Below, in pieces: positions 44,575 through 52,624 of a stretch of 64,000 bases of DNA (within the stretch, counting starts at the first letter, position 1; the number at the start of each line of letters is the position of its first letter). Where the stretch lies: positions 62,001 to 126,000 of the forward strand of contig NZ_UPSE01000346.1 of NCBI RefSeq assembly GCF_900573885.1, written 5' to 3'. The notes under the pieces are model-generated. The model was given only the letters and a program-made list of their open reading frames with translations, was not told where the DNA came from and made no database searches. This stretch comes from Pseudomonas viridiflava (GTDB lineage Bacteria > Pseudomonadota > Gammaproteobacteria > Pseudomonadales > Pseudomonadaceae). Position numbers and translations under genes: made by a program.

Positions 44575-45696
44575 ATGTCGGTTTTTCACCTGGGTTTGAT
44601 CATCAATCCCCTGGCAGGGCTGGGCGGTCCGGCGGCCCTCAAGGGCAGCGACGGCATGGCGGCAGAGGCCCTGGCACGCGGCGCTGAACCGCGCGCAGCC
44701 GAGCGCACGCGGGTTGCGCTGGAGCGGTTGTTGCCATTGAAGGAGCGGCTGGAGTTTCTGACTTTTCCCGGCGCCATGGGCGGCGATTTGCTTGCACAGA
44801 TGGGTTTCAACCATCGCTTGCTGGGCGAGCTGGCCGGCCATGACACCAGCGCCGCCGATACCCGCGCGGCCGTTCAGGCACTGCAAACCGAAGGTGTCGG
44901 TCTGCTGCTGTTTGCCGGTGGCGACGGCACGGCGCGTGATGTTTGCGAAGTGGCGCGCGAAGGGCAGGCTGTGTTGGGCATTCCGGCCGGAGTGAAGATT
45001 CAGTCGGGCGTTTACGCCGTCAGCCCACGCGCCGCCGGCGAGCTTACGCGGCGTCTGGTGGAAGGCGGGCTGGTTCGCTTGAGCAGCGCCGAGGTGCGCG
45101 ATATCGACGAAAGCGCTCTGCGTGAAGGTCGCGTCACGGCGCGCTGGTATGGCGAACTGAGCGTGCCGCAAGAAGGCGGCTTCGTGCAGCAGGTGAAGCA
45201 GGGCGGCGTCGAGTCGGAAGAACTGGTGCTCAGCGAAATCGCCGCCTGGCTGGAAGACAATTGGGAAGCGGATGTGCGCTACGTCTTCGGCCCCGGCTCG
45301 ACGCTGCACGGCCTGGCGCAGAATCTCGGGCTGGACACGACCTTGCTGGGCGTCGACGTCATCGAAAACGGCCAGGTGCTGGCCCGTGACGTGACCGAGG
45401 CGCAGCTGTATGAGCTGGTGGATGGTCAGGCGGCGCGGGTGCTGGTCACGGCCATTGGCGGCCAGGGCCACATTCTTGGGCGCGGCAATCAGCAGATCAG
45501 CCCGCGGGTGTTACGTGCGGTTGGTTTGGGCAACCTGCGGGTGGTAGCGACCAAACGCAAACTGGCCACGCTGGAGGGGCGGCCGTTGTTGGTGGACAGC
45601 GGCGATGTGGCGCTGGACGACAGTTTTCCGGACGTGGCGAAGGTGTGGGCGGGGTACAAGGAGGAGTTGGTGTATCCGCTTTCGGTGGGCGGATGA
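44575..45696 (+). CDS. ATP-NAD/AcoX kinase family protein
   Basis: A 373-residue protein with the lipid/NAD-kinase-type motif FAGGDGTARDV near residues 116-126 and GLIINPLAGLGG at the N-terminus. It belongs to the ATP-NAD kinase-like group found beside, but distinct from, the housekeeping NadK; P. aeruginosa PA1572 is the likely counterpart, by context. NAD phosphorylation is predicted from the fold and motif only. The start is the ATG at 44575, just after TGGGG; GTG at 44569 is also in frame. It is divergent from the PA1571-family gene. A tandem repeat array begins 5 bp after its stop. Confidence 0.85.
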   Translation: MSVFHLGLIINPLAGLGGPAALKGSDGMAAEALARGAEPRAAERTRVALERLLPLKERLEFLTFPGAMGGDLLAQMGFNHRLLGELAGHDTSAADTRAAVQALQTEGVGLLLFAGGDGTARDVCEVAREGQAVLGIPAGVKIQSGVYAVSPRAAGELTRRLVEGGLVRLSSAEVRDIDESALREGRVTARWYGELSVPQEGGFVQQVKQGGVESEELVLSEIAAWLEDNWEADVRYVFGPGSTLHGLAQNLGLDTTLLGVDVIENGQVLARDVTEAQLYELVDGQAARVLVTAIGGQGHILGRGNQQISPRVLRAVGLGNLRVVATKRKLATLEGRPLLVDSGDVALDDSFPDVAKVWAGYKEELVYPLSVGG

Positions 45697-45701
45697 AATT
45701 C

Positions 45702-46556
45702 GCTCCCCTCGCCCGCTTGCGGGAGAGGGGGCTGGGGGTGAGGGCCGGGGCCACTTCGGTGTTCGGCTGGAAATTCCCCCTCACCCCAGCCCTCTCCCCA
45801 AGGAGAGGGGGCCGAGCGGCGTGATGCCGCAAGCGAAGCTTCAATGTAGCTCCCCTCGCCCGCTTGCGGGAGAGGGGCGGGGGGAGAGGGCCGGGGGCCA
45901 CGTCGGGGTTCGGCTGGAGATTCCCCCTCACCCCAACCCTCTCCCCAAGGAGAGGGGGCCGAACGGCGTGGTGCCGAGAGAGCGAAGCTGCGATTTAGCT
46001 CCCCTCGCCCGGCTTGCGGGAGAGGGGCTGGGGGAGAGGGCCGGGCGACGTCCGTGTTTGGCTTGAGATTCCCCCTCACCCCAACCCTCTCCCCAAGGAG
46101 AGGGGGCCGAACGGCGTGGTGCCGAGAGAGCGAAGCTGCGATTTAGCTCCCCTCGCCCGGCTTGCGGGAGAGGGGCTGGGGGAGAGGGCCGGGCGACGTC
46201 CGTGTTTGGCTTGAGATTCCCCCTCACCCCAACCCTCTCCCCAAGGAGAGGGGGCCGAACGGCGTGGTGCCGAGAGAGCGAAGCTGCGATTTAGCTCCCC
46301 TCGCCCGGCTTGCGGGAGAGGGGCTGGGGGAGAGGGCCGGGTGCGACGTCGGTGTTCGGCCGGAGATTTCCCCTCACCCCAACCCTCTCCCTCAGGGAGA
46401 GGGGGCCGAACGGCGTGATGCCGAGAGAGCGGAGCTGCGATTTAGCTCCCCTCGCCCGCTTGCGGGAGAGGGGCTGGGGGAGAGGGCCGGGTGCGACGTC
46501 GGTGTTCGGCCGGAGACTCCCCCTCACCCCAACCCTCTCCCTCAGGGAGAGGGGGC
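45702..46556. repeat. Tandem array of six ~148-bp units of paired palindromes
   Basis: Units begin with GCTCCCCTCGCCCG at 45702, 45849, 45998, 46146, 46294 and 46445 (spacings 147, 149, 148, 148, 151); the last is incomplete. Each unit holds two hairpins: CCCCTCGCCCGCTTGCGGGAGAGGGG, and CCCTCTCC-CCAA-GGAGAGGG (CCTCAGGG variant in the last two units), joined by GAGGGCCGGG and a variable CGACGTC-GTGTT region. Units 3 and 4 are identical over 148 bp, indicating recent duplication. The array lies between the ATP-NAD kinase-like gene and the ABC exporter. It keeps frames open on both strands but encodes no recognisable protein. Confidence 0.93.
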
Positions 46557-46653
46557 AAAAAGCGGGCACTCCCGATTTTTTCACTTGCCGCTTGAGTCCC
46601 GCCGTCACCGTCCCCATCTACCGCTAGCCCCTTCCTCTCTGCGAGCCGCCCGC

Positions 46654-48447
46654 ATGATCTCCATTTTGTCTTCCCGCCAACGCAAGGCGCTGCGCATGAC
46701 GCGTGAGTTTGTTGCGCCATACCGCTGGCAGGTGATCGGCGCGTTGGTGGCGTTGATGTTCACGGCCGGTATCACGCTGTTTATGGGGCAGGGCGTGAAG
46801 CTGCTGGTGGACCAGGGCTTCGCCACCCAGTCGCCGCATATGCTCAACCAGTCCATCGCGCTGTTTATGGTGCTCGTCGTCGCGCTGGCGGTCGGTACGT
46901 TTTCGCGGTTTTACCTGGTCTCGTGGATTGGCGAGCGCTTTGTGGCGGATATCCGCAAGAAGGTGTTCAACCACCTGATCACGCTGCATCCGGGCTTTTA
47001 TGAGAGCAACCGCAGTTCGGAAATCCAGTCGCGGCTGACGGCCGATACCACGTTGTTGCAGTCGGTCATCGGCTCGTCGCTGTCGTTGGCGTTGCGCAAT
47101 GCCTTGATGCTGGTGGGCGGCGTGGTGCTGCTGTTTGTCACCAACCCCAAGTTGTCGCTGATCGTGATCGCCGCGCTGCCGCTGGTGATCGCGCCGATCC
47201 TGATTTTCGGCCGCCGCGTTCGCAGCTTGTCGCGCCAGAGCCAGGACCGCATTGCAGACGTGGGCAGCTACGTGGGCGAAAGCCTGGGGCAAATCAAAAC
47301 CGTGCAGGCCTATAACCATCAAGAGCAGGACAAACGTCGCTTCGGTGGCACGGTGGAAGACGCCTTTGAAACCGCGCGCAAGCGCATCTCCCAGCGCGCT
47401 TGGCTGATCAGCGTGGTGATTCTGCTGGTGCTGGGCGCGGTTGGCGTGATGCTCTGGGTCGGCGGCATGGATGTAATTGCCGGGCGCATCAGCGGCGGCG
47501 AATTGGCGGCGTTTGTGTTTTACAGCCTGATCGTCGGCACGGCGTTTGGCACGTTGAGCGAGGTGCTGGGCGAGCTGCAACGGGCAGCCGGGGCGGCTGA
47601 GCGAATTGCCGAGTTGCTGCAGGCGCGCAGTGAGATCAAGGCGCCGACCAGCGATCTGCTGGTACTGCCCGAGCGCGTCAGCGGCCGCATCGAACTGGAG
47701 GCCGTGCGGTTCGCCTATCCCACGCGCCGTGATCGCTTCGCGGTGGATGGCATCAGTTTGCAGGTGGAACCGGGCGAGACACTGGCGTTGGTGGGGCCAT
47801 CGGGCGCCGGCAAGTCGACGTTGTTCGATTTGCTGCTGCGTTTCTTCGACCCGCAGGAAGGGCAGATTCGCGTGGAGGGGCTGCCCATCGCGCAACTCGA
47901 CCCTGCTGACCTGCGCCGCTGCTTTGCCCTGGTGTCGCAAAACCCGGCGCTGTTTTTCGGCAGTGTGGAAGACAACATCCGCTACGGCCGCGCTTCGGCA
48001 ACGCAAGCGGAAGTGGAAGCGGCCGCCCGTGCCGCTCACGCCCACGAATTCATCATGGCGATGCCGGACGGTTACAAAACCCATTTGGGCGATGGCGGGC
48101 TGGGTCTATCCGGCGGTCAGCGCCAACGCCTGGCGATTGCCCGCGCGCTGCTGGTGGATGCGCCGATTCTGTTGCTGGACGAAGCCACCAGCGCACTCGA
48201 TGCCGAGAGTGAGCACCTGATTCAACAGGCATTGCCGACCTTGATGGCCGGGCGCACCACGCTGGTAATCGCCCACCGGTTAGCCACGGTGAAAAGCGCT
48301 GACCGTATTGCCGTGATCGACCAGGGGCAGTTGGTGGCGCTGGGCAGCCATGCGCAGTTGGTGGCGGGCAATCCGCTGTACCGCCGCCTGGCCGAGTTGC
48401 AGTTCAACAACAGCAGCGACGAAACGCCGTTTACTCAGCCAGCTTGA
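46654..48447 (+). CDS. ABC transporter, fused permease/ATPase (MsbA/BmrA-like exporter)
   Basis: A 597-residue half-transporter: six membrane helices (about residues 20-310) followed by a nucleotide-binding domain with Walker A GPSGAGKST, Q-loop VSQNPALFF, signature LSGGQRQR, Walker B ILLLDEATSALD and the switch His in VIAHRLATV. Homodimers export lipids or hydrophobic compounds; the substrate cannot be told here. The start is the ATG at 46654 (MISILSSRQRKALRM). The upstream open frame to 46162 is repeat array and not protein. No strong ribosome site is seen. The 3' end overlaps the convergent rhtA gene by 17 bp. Confidence 0.92.
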   Translation: MISILSSRQRKALRMTREFVAPYRWQVIGALVALMFTAGITLFMGQGVKLLVDQGFATQSPHMLNQSIALFMVLVVALAVGTFSRFYLVSWIGERFVADIRKKVFNHLITLHPGFYESNRSSEIQSRLTADTTLLQSVIGSSLSLALRNALMLVGGVVLLFVTNPKLSLIVIAALPLVIAPILIFGRRVRSLSRQSQDRIADVGSYVGESLGQIKTVQAYNHQEQDKRRFGGTVEDAFETARKRISQRAWLISVVILLVLGAVGVMLWVGGMDVIAGRISGGELAAFVFYSLIVGTAFGTLSEVLGELQRAAGAAERIAELLQARSEIKAPTSDLLVLPERVSGRIELEAVRFAYPTRRDRFAVDGISLQVEPGETLALVGPSGAGKSTLFDLLLRFFDPQEGQIRVEGLPIAQLDPADLRRCFALVSQNPALFFGSVEDNIRYGRASATQAEVEAAARAAHAHEFIMAMPDGYKTHLGDGGLGLSGGQRQRLAIARALLVDAPILLLDEATSALDAESEHLIQQALPTLMAGRTTLVIAHRLATVKSADRIAVIDQGQLVALGSHAQLVAGNPLYRRLAELQFNNSSDETPFTQPA

Positions 48448-49330
48448 TATCGCGTGGCGGATTCTTCGCCGGCTGCGGTTTCACGGTCAGGGCCACGCCG
48501 ATAGCGGCGACAATGATCGAGCCAATGGCCACCCATTGGCTGCTGCTGAGTTTCTCTTGCAGGAAGATCAGCCCGGACATCGCCGCAATTGCCGGTTCCA
48601 TGCTCATCAGCGTGCTGAAGGTGCGCGCCGGCAGGCGCGTGAGGGCGAACATTTCCAAGCTGTAGGGGAGGGCGGTGGAGAGAATGGCCACGCCTATCGC
48701 CACCGGCAGCAGGGCGAAATGGAACATCGCGCTGCCCGCCGAAACCGCCCCGATCGGAAACACGATTACAGCCGCGACCACCGTGCCTAACGCCACGGTG
48801 TGGCTGCCGTGTTCGGCGCCGGCGCGTTGGCCGAACAGAATGTACAGCGCCCAGCACACGCCAGCGCCCAGGGCCAGCGCGGCGCCCAGCGGGTCGAGCT
48901 CGGCATTCGCCGGGTTGACTGGCAGCAGCAAGGCCAGTCCGACCACGGCCAGGGCTATCCAGACGAAGTCGATAAAACGCCGCGACGAGAGCATCGCCAG
49001 CACCAACGGGCCGGTGAACTCCAACGCCACTGCAATGCCCAGCGGCACGGTTTTCAGCGACATGTAGAACAGCAGGTTCATCACCCCGAGCGAGGCGCCG
49101 TAACCCAGCAGCGACAGCACGCCGGCGCGGTTGAACGGCACGCGCCATGGACGCATCACCAGGCACAGAATGATTGCCCCCAGGCTCAGGCGCAGCGCCG
49201 ATACGCCTTCAGCGCCAACGACGGGGAAAATGCCTTTGGCCAGAGCCGCGCCGCTCTGAATGGAGCTCATGGCGATGATTAGCAGAAGGATGGGGATGGC
49301 AATCGAGACAGCGGGTTTGGACCCAGGCAT
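48431..49330 (-). CDS. rhtA: RhtA-like threonine/homoserine exporter (EamA family)
   Basis: A 299-residue inner-membrane protein with ten hydrophobic helices in two EamA halves. Segments such as KGIFPVVGAEGVSALRLSLGA, SLKTVPLGIAVALEFTGPL and the second-half LPYSLEMFALTRLPARTFS resemble E. coli RhtA, which exports threonine and homoserine. EamA proteins have varied metabolite substrates, so specificity is by similarity only. It converges with and overlaps the ABC exporter gene by 17 bp. Confidence 0.87.
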   Translation of the reverse strand: MPGSKPAVSIAIPILLLIIAMSSIQSGAALAKGIFPVVGAEGVSALRLSLGAIILCLVMRPWRVPFNRAGVLSLLGYGASLGVMNLLFYMSLKTVPLGIAVALEFTGPLVLAMLSSRRFIDFVWIALAVVGLALLLPVNPANAELDPLGAALALGAGVCWALYILFGQRAGAEHGSHTVALGTVVAAVIVFPIGAVSAGSAMFHFALLPVAIGVAILSTALPYSLEMFALTRLPARTFSTLMSMEPAIAAMSGLIFLQEKLSSSQWVAIGSIIVAAIGVALTVKPQPAKNPPRDIKLAE

Positions 49331-49380
49331 GGGGAGTGTCCGGTTGGAGCGTGGCAGTAGGCAAAATAGCGGTGGGGCTG

Positions 49381-49434
49381 ATCGCGGCGGAAGCTGCTCC
49401 TACACAAACCGGTAGGAGCGGCTCTGGCCGCGAT
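49381..49434. repeat. REP-type inverted pair between ppnP and rhtA
   Basis: ATCGCGGCGGAAGCTGCTCC (49381-49400) faces GGAGCGGCTCTGGCCGCGAT (49415-49434) with a 14-nt loop; a few mismatches interrupt the stem. It is the same family as 13123-13183 and lies upstream of rhtA and downstream of ppnP, both on the minus strand. Confidence 0.85.
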
Positions 49435-49489
49435 GCTGTTGGGCGGTTTTTACCGCTCCTGAATTTTTCTCAATGGTGCAGCGTGAAGC

Positions 49490-49771
49490 TTAGCGGTACT
49501 CGCACAGGTAGGCGGTGTCGACAGCTACTTTCAGCTGGAATTTGCTGTTGGCCGGCACGGTGAAGTTGCTGCCGGCTTCGAAGGTTTCCCAGGCGTCGGT
49601 GCCTGGCAGTTTCACGGTCAGGGCGCCGGCAACGACGTGCATGACTTCCAGTTGGCTGGTGCCGAATTCGTATTCGCCAGCGGCCATGACGCCGATGGTG
49701 GCCGGACCTTGCTCCATGCCGAAGGCGATGGATTTAACGGTACCGTCAAAGTATTCGTTGACCTTGAACAT
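49490..49771 (-). CDS. ppnP: Pyrimidine/purine nucleoside phosphorylase PpnP
   Basis: A 93-residue cupin-type protein, [17 protein letters not shown], with the core [23 protein letters not shown] and the ending VDTAYLCEY, typical of the DUF1255/YaiE family now called PpnP. It cleaves nucleosides with phosphate to free bases and (deoxy)ribose-1-phosphate. The length equals that of E. coli PpnP. AAAGGAA precedes the ATG at 49771. The next gene upstream on the same strand is a DEDDh exonuclease, 90 bp away. Confidence 0.93.
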   Translation of the reverse strand: MFKVNEYFDGTVKSIAFGMEQGPATIGVMAAGEYEFGTSQLEVMHVVAGALTVKLPGTDAWETFEAGSNFTVPANSKFQLKVAVDTAYLCEYR

Positions 49772-49861
49772 GAGACTTTCCTTTAAGGGACGAAAAAAGG
49801 TCGGTCAGTATGCCCAAGGCGCCGGCCTCCGTCACCTGCGCGGGCCGCGCTACGGCGGCGT

Positions 49862-50407
49862 TTACGAGGCGGGCAGCACCAGAGGCAAAAGCCGCGCGGT
49901 GTTGCGTGCATCTTCCAGCGCACGGTGCTGTTGCCCCTGAAAACTCAAGCCGGCCAATTGCAGAGCGGTATTCAGACTCACCGGTTTCTGCAGCTTGCGG
50001 GCTTTGGCAAAACGCTGTTTGAGGTTCAGGTGCGGCACGCTGGCGAGCAGGCTGGTGAGCTGATGCTGCTGCCAATCCTGCTCCAGCTGCCGGCGGTCGT
50101 AGTCGCCCCAGCTCGCCCAGCCCACCAGACGCGGCTGATGGGCGCCGAGCCAGCGCTCAAACAGCGGCCACACCGTTACAAGCGGGGCCGCAGCATCGAC
50201 ATTCGCCTGAGTGATATGGGTCAGCTGTTTGCAGAAACTGGTGAGGTGAGGCCGGCGAACGGGCCGTACGAAGCGCTGGAAATGGTCAACTTCCCGACCC
50301 TCGGCGTTCACCAGGCTGGCGCCGATTTCGATGATTTCCATGTCTGTAACCGGCCAGCCACCTTCTTCAGTCGTGGCTTCCAGGTCGATCACCAACCAAT
50401 ATCCCAT
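49862..50407 (-). CDS. DEDDh-type 3'-5' exonuclease
   Basis: A 181-residue single-domain nuclease. Metal-binding acids are visible in VIDLEATTEEG (Exo I), in LVGWASWGDYDRRQLEQD (Exo II) and in HRALEDARNTARLL (Exo III, with the His and Asp of the DEDDh type). It is related to ERI-1/KapD-like exonucleases acting on RNA or DNA ends; the substrate is unknown. The start is the ATG at 50407, preceded by GGAGAGA on the minus strand. Earlier in-frame ATGs (50419 and 50461) lack a ribosome site. Confidence 0.88.
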   Translation of the reverse strand: MGYWLVIDLEATTEEGGWPVTDMEIIEIGASLVNAEGREVDHFQRFVRPVRRPHLTSFCKQLTHITQANVDAAAPLVTVWPLFERWLGAHQPRLVGWASWGDYDRRQLEQDWQQHQLTSLLASVPHLNLKQRFAKARKLQKPVSLNTALQLAGLSFQGQQHRALEDARNTARLLPLVLPAS

Positions 50408-50572
50408 CGTTCTCTCCATCCGTTGGGCAAGCAGTATGGAAGGCCTTTCCACGCCCCGCAAACCCCATTCCAGGCGCCTGCGTGGCTTATGACCGACGAA
50501 GCCCCGGATTTTCTCCCGGCCAAATCGTCAGGGCGCTCTACGCTTGTGGTAACCCAGGAAAGGAGAGATGTG

Positions 50573-51436
50573 ATGGCGACTGTGGCATTTATCGGGCTCG
50601 GCACCATGGGCTTTCATATGGCGGGGCACCTGGCCTGCGAGGGCCATCAGGTGACCGTGTTCAACCGCACCCAGGCCAAGGCAGAGGTGTGGTGCGAAGA
50701 ATTTGCGGGCGAGAGCGCCGGCTCCCCGCGTGAAGCGGCCGAGGGCGCCGACTTCGTGATGACCTGCGTGGGCAACGACGAACAACTGCGCGCCGTGGTG
50801 CTCGGTGAAACCGGCGCCTTGGCGGGCATGACGGCCGGCAGCGTGCTGGTGGATCACACCACGGCCTCGGCCGATATCGCGCGAGAAATGGCGGCGTTGG
50901 CAGCCGGGCGCGAGGTGGGTTTTCTCGATGCGCCGGTGTCGGGCGGCCAGTCGGGCGCGGAGGGCGGCATGCTGACGGTGATGGTCGGCGGCGACCAGGC
51001 GTTGTTCGAGCGGGCGGCGCCGGTGATCGAAAGTTACGCCAAACGCGTGAAGCGCATGGGGCCGGTCGGCAGCGGCCAACTGACCAAGATGGTCAACCAG
51101 ATTTGTGTCGGCGGCTTGCTGCAAGCCTTGGCCGAGGCGCTGCAGTTCGCTCGCCGCGCCGGGCTCGACGTGCCCAGCGCCATGGACATCATCAGCCACG
51201 GCGCGGCGCAGTCGTGGCAACTGGAACATCGCTATCAGACGATGCTGGAAGGCAAGTTCGACAACGGCTTCGCAGTGGACTGGATGCGCAAAGACTTCGC
51301 CATGGTCTTCGAGGAAGCCAAACGCAACGGCGCGCAATTGCCGGTAACCGAGCTGGTGGATCAGTACTACGCCGAGGTGCAAGCGCAGGGCGGTGGGCGC
51401 TGGGATACCTCGAGCCTGATCACCCGTCTGAAGTAG
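50573..51436 (+). CDS. NAD(P)-dependent beta-hydroxyacid dehydrogenase family protein
   Basis: A 287-residue oxidoreductase of the 3-hydroxyisobutyrate/tartronate-semialdehyde reductase family. Seen: the N-terminal Rossmann motif FIGLGTMGFHMAGHLA, the substrate-binding motif LDAPVSGGQSGAEGG, and the catalytic Lys in SGQLTKMVNQI. Members oxidise short beta-hydroxyacids or reduce the semialdehydes; the exact substrate is not readable. AGGAGAGA at 50561-50568 supports the ATG at 50573. The open frame extends back to 49925 but runs antisense to the exonuclease gene and is spurious there. Confidence 0.9.
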   Translation: MATVAFIGLGTMGFHMAGHLACEGHQVTVFNRTQAKAEVWCEEFAGESAGSPREAAEGADFVMTCVGNDEQLRAVVLGETGALAGMTAGSVLVDHTTASADIAREMAALAAGREVGFLDAPVSGGQSGAEGGMLTVMVGGDQALFERAAPVIESYAKRVKRMGPVGSGQLTKMVNQICVGGLLQALAEALQFARRAGLDVPSAMDIISHGAAQSWQLEHRYQTMLEGKFDNGFAVDWMRKDFAMVFEEAKRNGAQLPVTELVDQYYAEVQAQGGGRWDTSSLITRLK

Positions 51437-51543
51437 GGCGCTCGTGGCTTTGCGCTGATCAGGCGCGCGGGTAGAATCGCCGCCCGTTGCCGGCGCGCCC
51501 GGGTTGAGCGCGCGGCAGGATTGGTCACGAGGTATGAGTCGTC

Positions 51544-51819
51544 ATGAATTGCCGCCCCGGTTGCGGAGCCTGCTGCATCGCCCCTTCCATCAGTTCGCCG
51601 ATGCCCGGTTTGCCTCACGGCAAGCGGGCCGGCGAACGTTGTCTGCATCTGTCGGTCGATAATTTGTGCGCGCTGTTCGGTTCGCCGCAGCGCCCGCCTG
51701 TGTGCTCGGCTTTTAGCGCCGATGCCGAGGTATGTGGCAGCAGCCGCGAAGAGGCGATCCGTTTGCTGGGTTGGCTGGAACAGGCCACCGGCCTCGGCGT
51801 CGAAGCGGCAATCCAATAA
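51544..51819 (+). CDS. YkgJ-family cysteine-cluster protein
   Basis: A 91-residue protein with eight Cys: Cys3, Cys7, Cys10 and Cys11 in a C-x3-C-x2-CC cluster, then Cys33, Cys42, Cys54 and Cys64. This pattern fits the YkgJ/CxxCxxCC zinc- or iron-chelating domain. The function is unknown. The ATG at 51544 is the only start that keeps the full cluster. It lies 107 bp after the dehydrogenase gene and 48 bp before the START-domain gene, so cotranscription is likely. Confidence 0.85.
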   Translation: MNCRPGCGACCIAPSISSPMPGLPHGKRAGERCLHLSVDNLCALFGSPQRPPVCSAFSADAEVCGSSREEAIRLLGWLEQATGLGVEAAIQ

Positions 51820-51867
51820 AGCCCGGGGGCCTCTGGCACCCCGCGCATCATCAGTAAGGAGTTCGTG

Positions 51868-52476
51868 ATGGGTTTGCTAAGTCGAGTGGCCGGTGTGTGT
51901 GCCGTCAGCCTGTTGGCGTCTGCTGCGGCGCATGCCGAAGAGTGGAAGCTGGCCAAGGATGAAGACGGCATCAAAGTGTTTCTGAGCGAAGTACCCGGCT
52001 CGCAATACAAAGCCTACCGGGGCGTGACCACCATCAAGAGCGACATGGCCACCCTGCGTGCCTTGCAGGAAGACGTCAGCGGTTCCTGCACATGGATTTT
52101 CCAGTGCAGCGAGCAAAAGCTGATCAAAAGCGAAGGCGCGGAGAGCTGGACATACAGCCGTTTCAGCCCACCGTGGCCGGTAACGCCGCGCGATTCGATT
52201 ATTCACGTCACCACCACCGAAGAAGCCGACGGCACCGTGCTGCGCAAACTCGAAGGTTTGCCCACCTATCAGCCGGAAGAAAAGGGTTATGTACGGGTTA
52301 CCAAGGTGGATGGCTTCTGGAAAATGATGCCCAAGGGCGCAGGCGACGTGGAAGTGACGTATCAGGTGACCACCGAACCGGGCGGCAGCGTGCCCTCTTG
52401 GTTAGCTAACAGTTTTGTCGTTGATGCGCCGTTTAAAACCCTTCAGGGCATGAAAGAGCGGGCGGAGAAGAAGTAG
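51868..52476 (+). CDS. START-domain (lipid-binding) periplasmic protein
   Basis: A 202-residue protein with a signal peptide (GLLSRVAGVCAVSLLASAAAHA, cleavage before EEWKLAKDEDG) followed by a START domain with segments YKAYRGVTTIKSDMATL, WPVTPRDSIIH and KMMPKGAGDVEVTYQV. START domains bind lipids or other hydrophobic ligands; in Pseudomonas such a gene regularly lies next to gltA. AAGGAG at 51856-51861 supports the ATG at 51868; GTG at 51865 is less likely. It is convergent with gltA across a REP pair and a terminator. Confidence 0.88.
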   Translation: MGLLSRVAGVCAVSLLASAAAHAEEWKLAKDEDGIKVFLSEVPGSQYKAYRGVTTIKSDMATLRALQEDVSGSCTWIFQCSEQKLIKSEGAESWTYSRFSPPWPVTPRDSIIHVTTTEEADGTVLRKLEGLPTYQPEEKGYVRVTKVDGFWKMMPKGAGDVEVTYQVTTEPGGSVPSWLANSFVVDAPFKTLQGMKERAEKK

Positions 52477-52490
52477 CAGATCGGGCTTTT

Positions 52491-52555
52491 TGTAGGAGCG
52501 AGCTTGCTCGCGAAGCCTGTGATCTAAAAGCTTCGCGAGCAAGCTCGCTCCTACG
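52491..52555. repeat. REP inverted pair (GTAGGAGCGAGCTTGCTCGCGAAG)
   Basis: GTAGGAGCGAGCTTGCTCGCGAAG (52492-52515) and its exact reverse complement (52531-52554) flank a 15-nt loop, giving a 24-bp stem. This is the well-known REP form of P. fluorescens-group genomes. It lies between convergent START-domain and gltA genes, just before a terminator. Confidence 0.95.
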
Positions 52556-52580
52556 GTCTTGCAGAGGTTCTTGAAGCAAT

Positions 52581-52609
52581 AAAAAACCCCGCGAAGGCGG
52601 GGTTTTTTA
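52581..52609. terminator. Bidirectional rho-independent terminator
   Basis: AAAAAACCCCGC-GAAG-GCGGGGTTTTTT: a GC stem with A and T tracts on either side, so it works on both strands. It ends transcription of the START-domain gene (+) and of gltA (-), whose stop is 16 bp away. Confidence 0.93.
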
Positions 52610-52624
52610 TTAATCAGGTAATAC

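Noticed and set aside
45702..46556. Possible CRISPR array
   Set aside because: Units are about 148 bp of palindromic sequence with no unique spacers and no cas genes. It is a tandem repeat array.
46162..46653. Extended N-terminus for the ABC exporter through the tandem array
   Set aside because: The frame is open only because the repeat unit lacks stops in that frame. The encoded peptide is repetitive Pro/Arg/Gly and no ABC exporter has such a region.
49925..50572. Long N-terminal extension of the beta-hydroxyacid dehydrogenase
   Set aside because: It runs antisense to the exonuclease gene. The Rossmann motif begins right after the ATG at 50573, which has a strong ribosome site.
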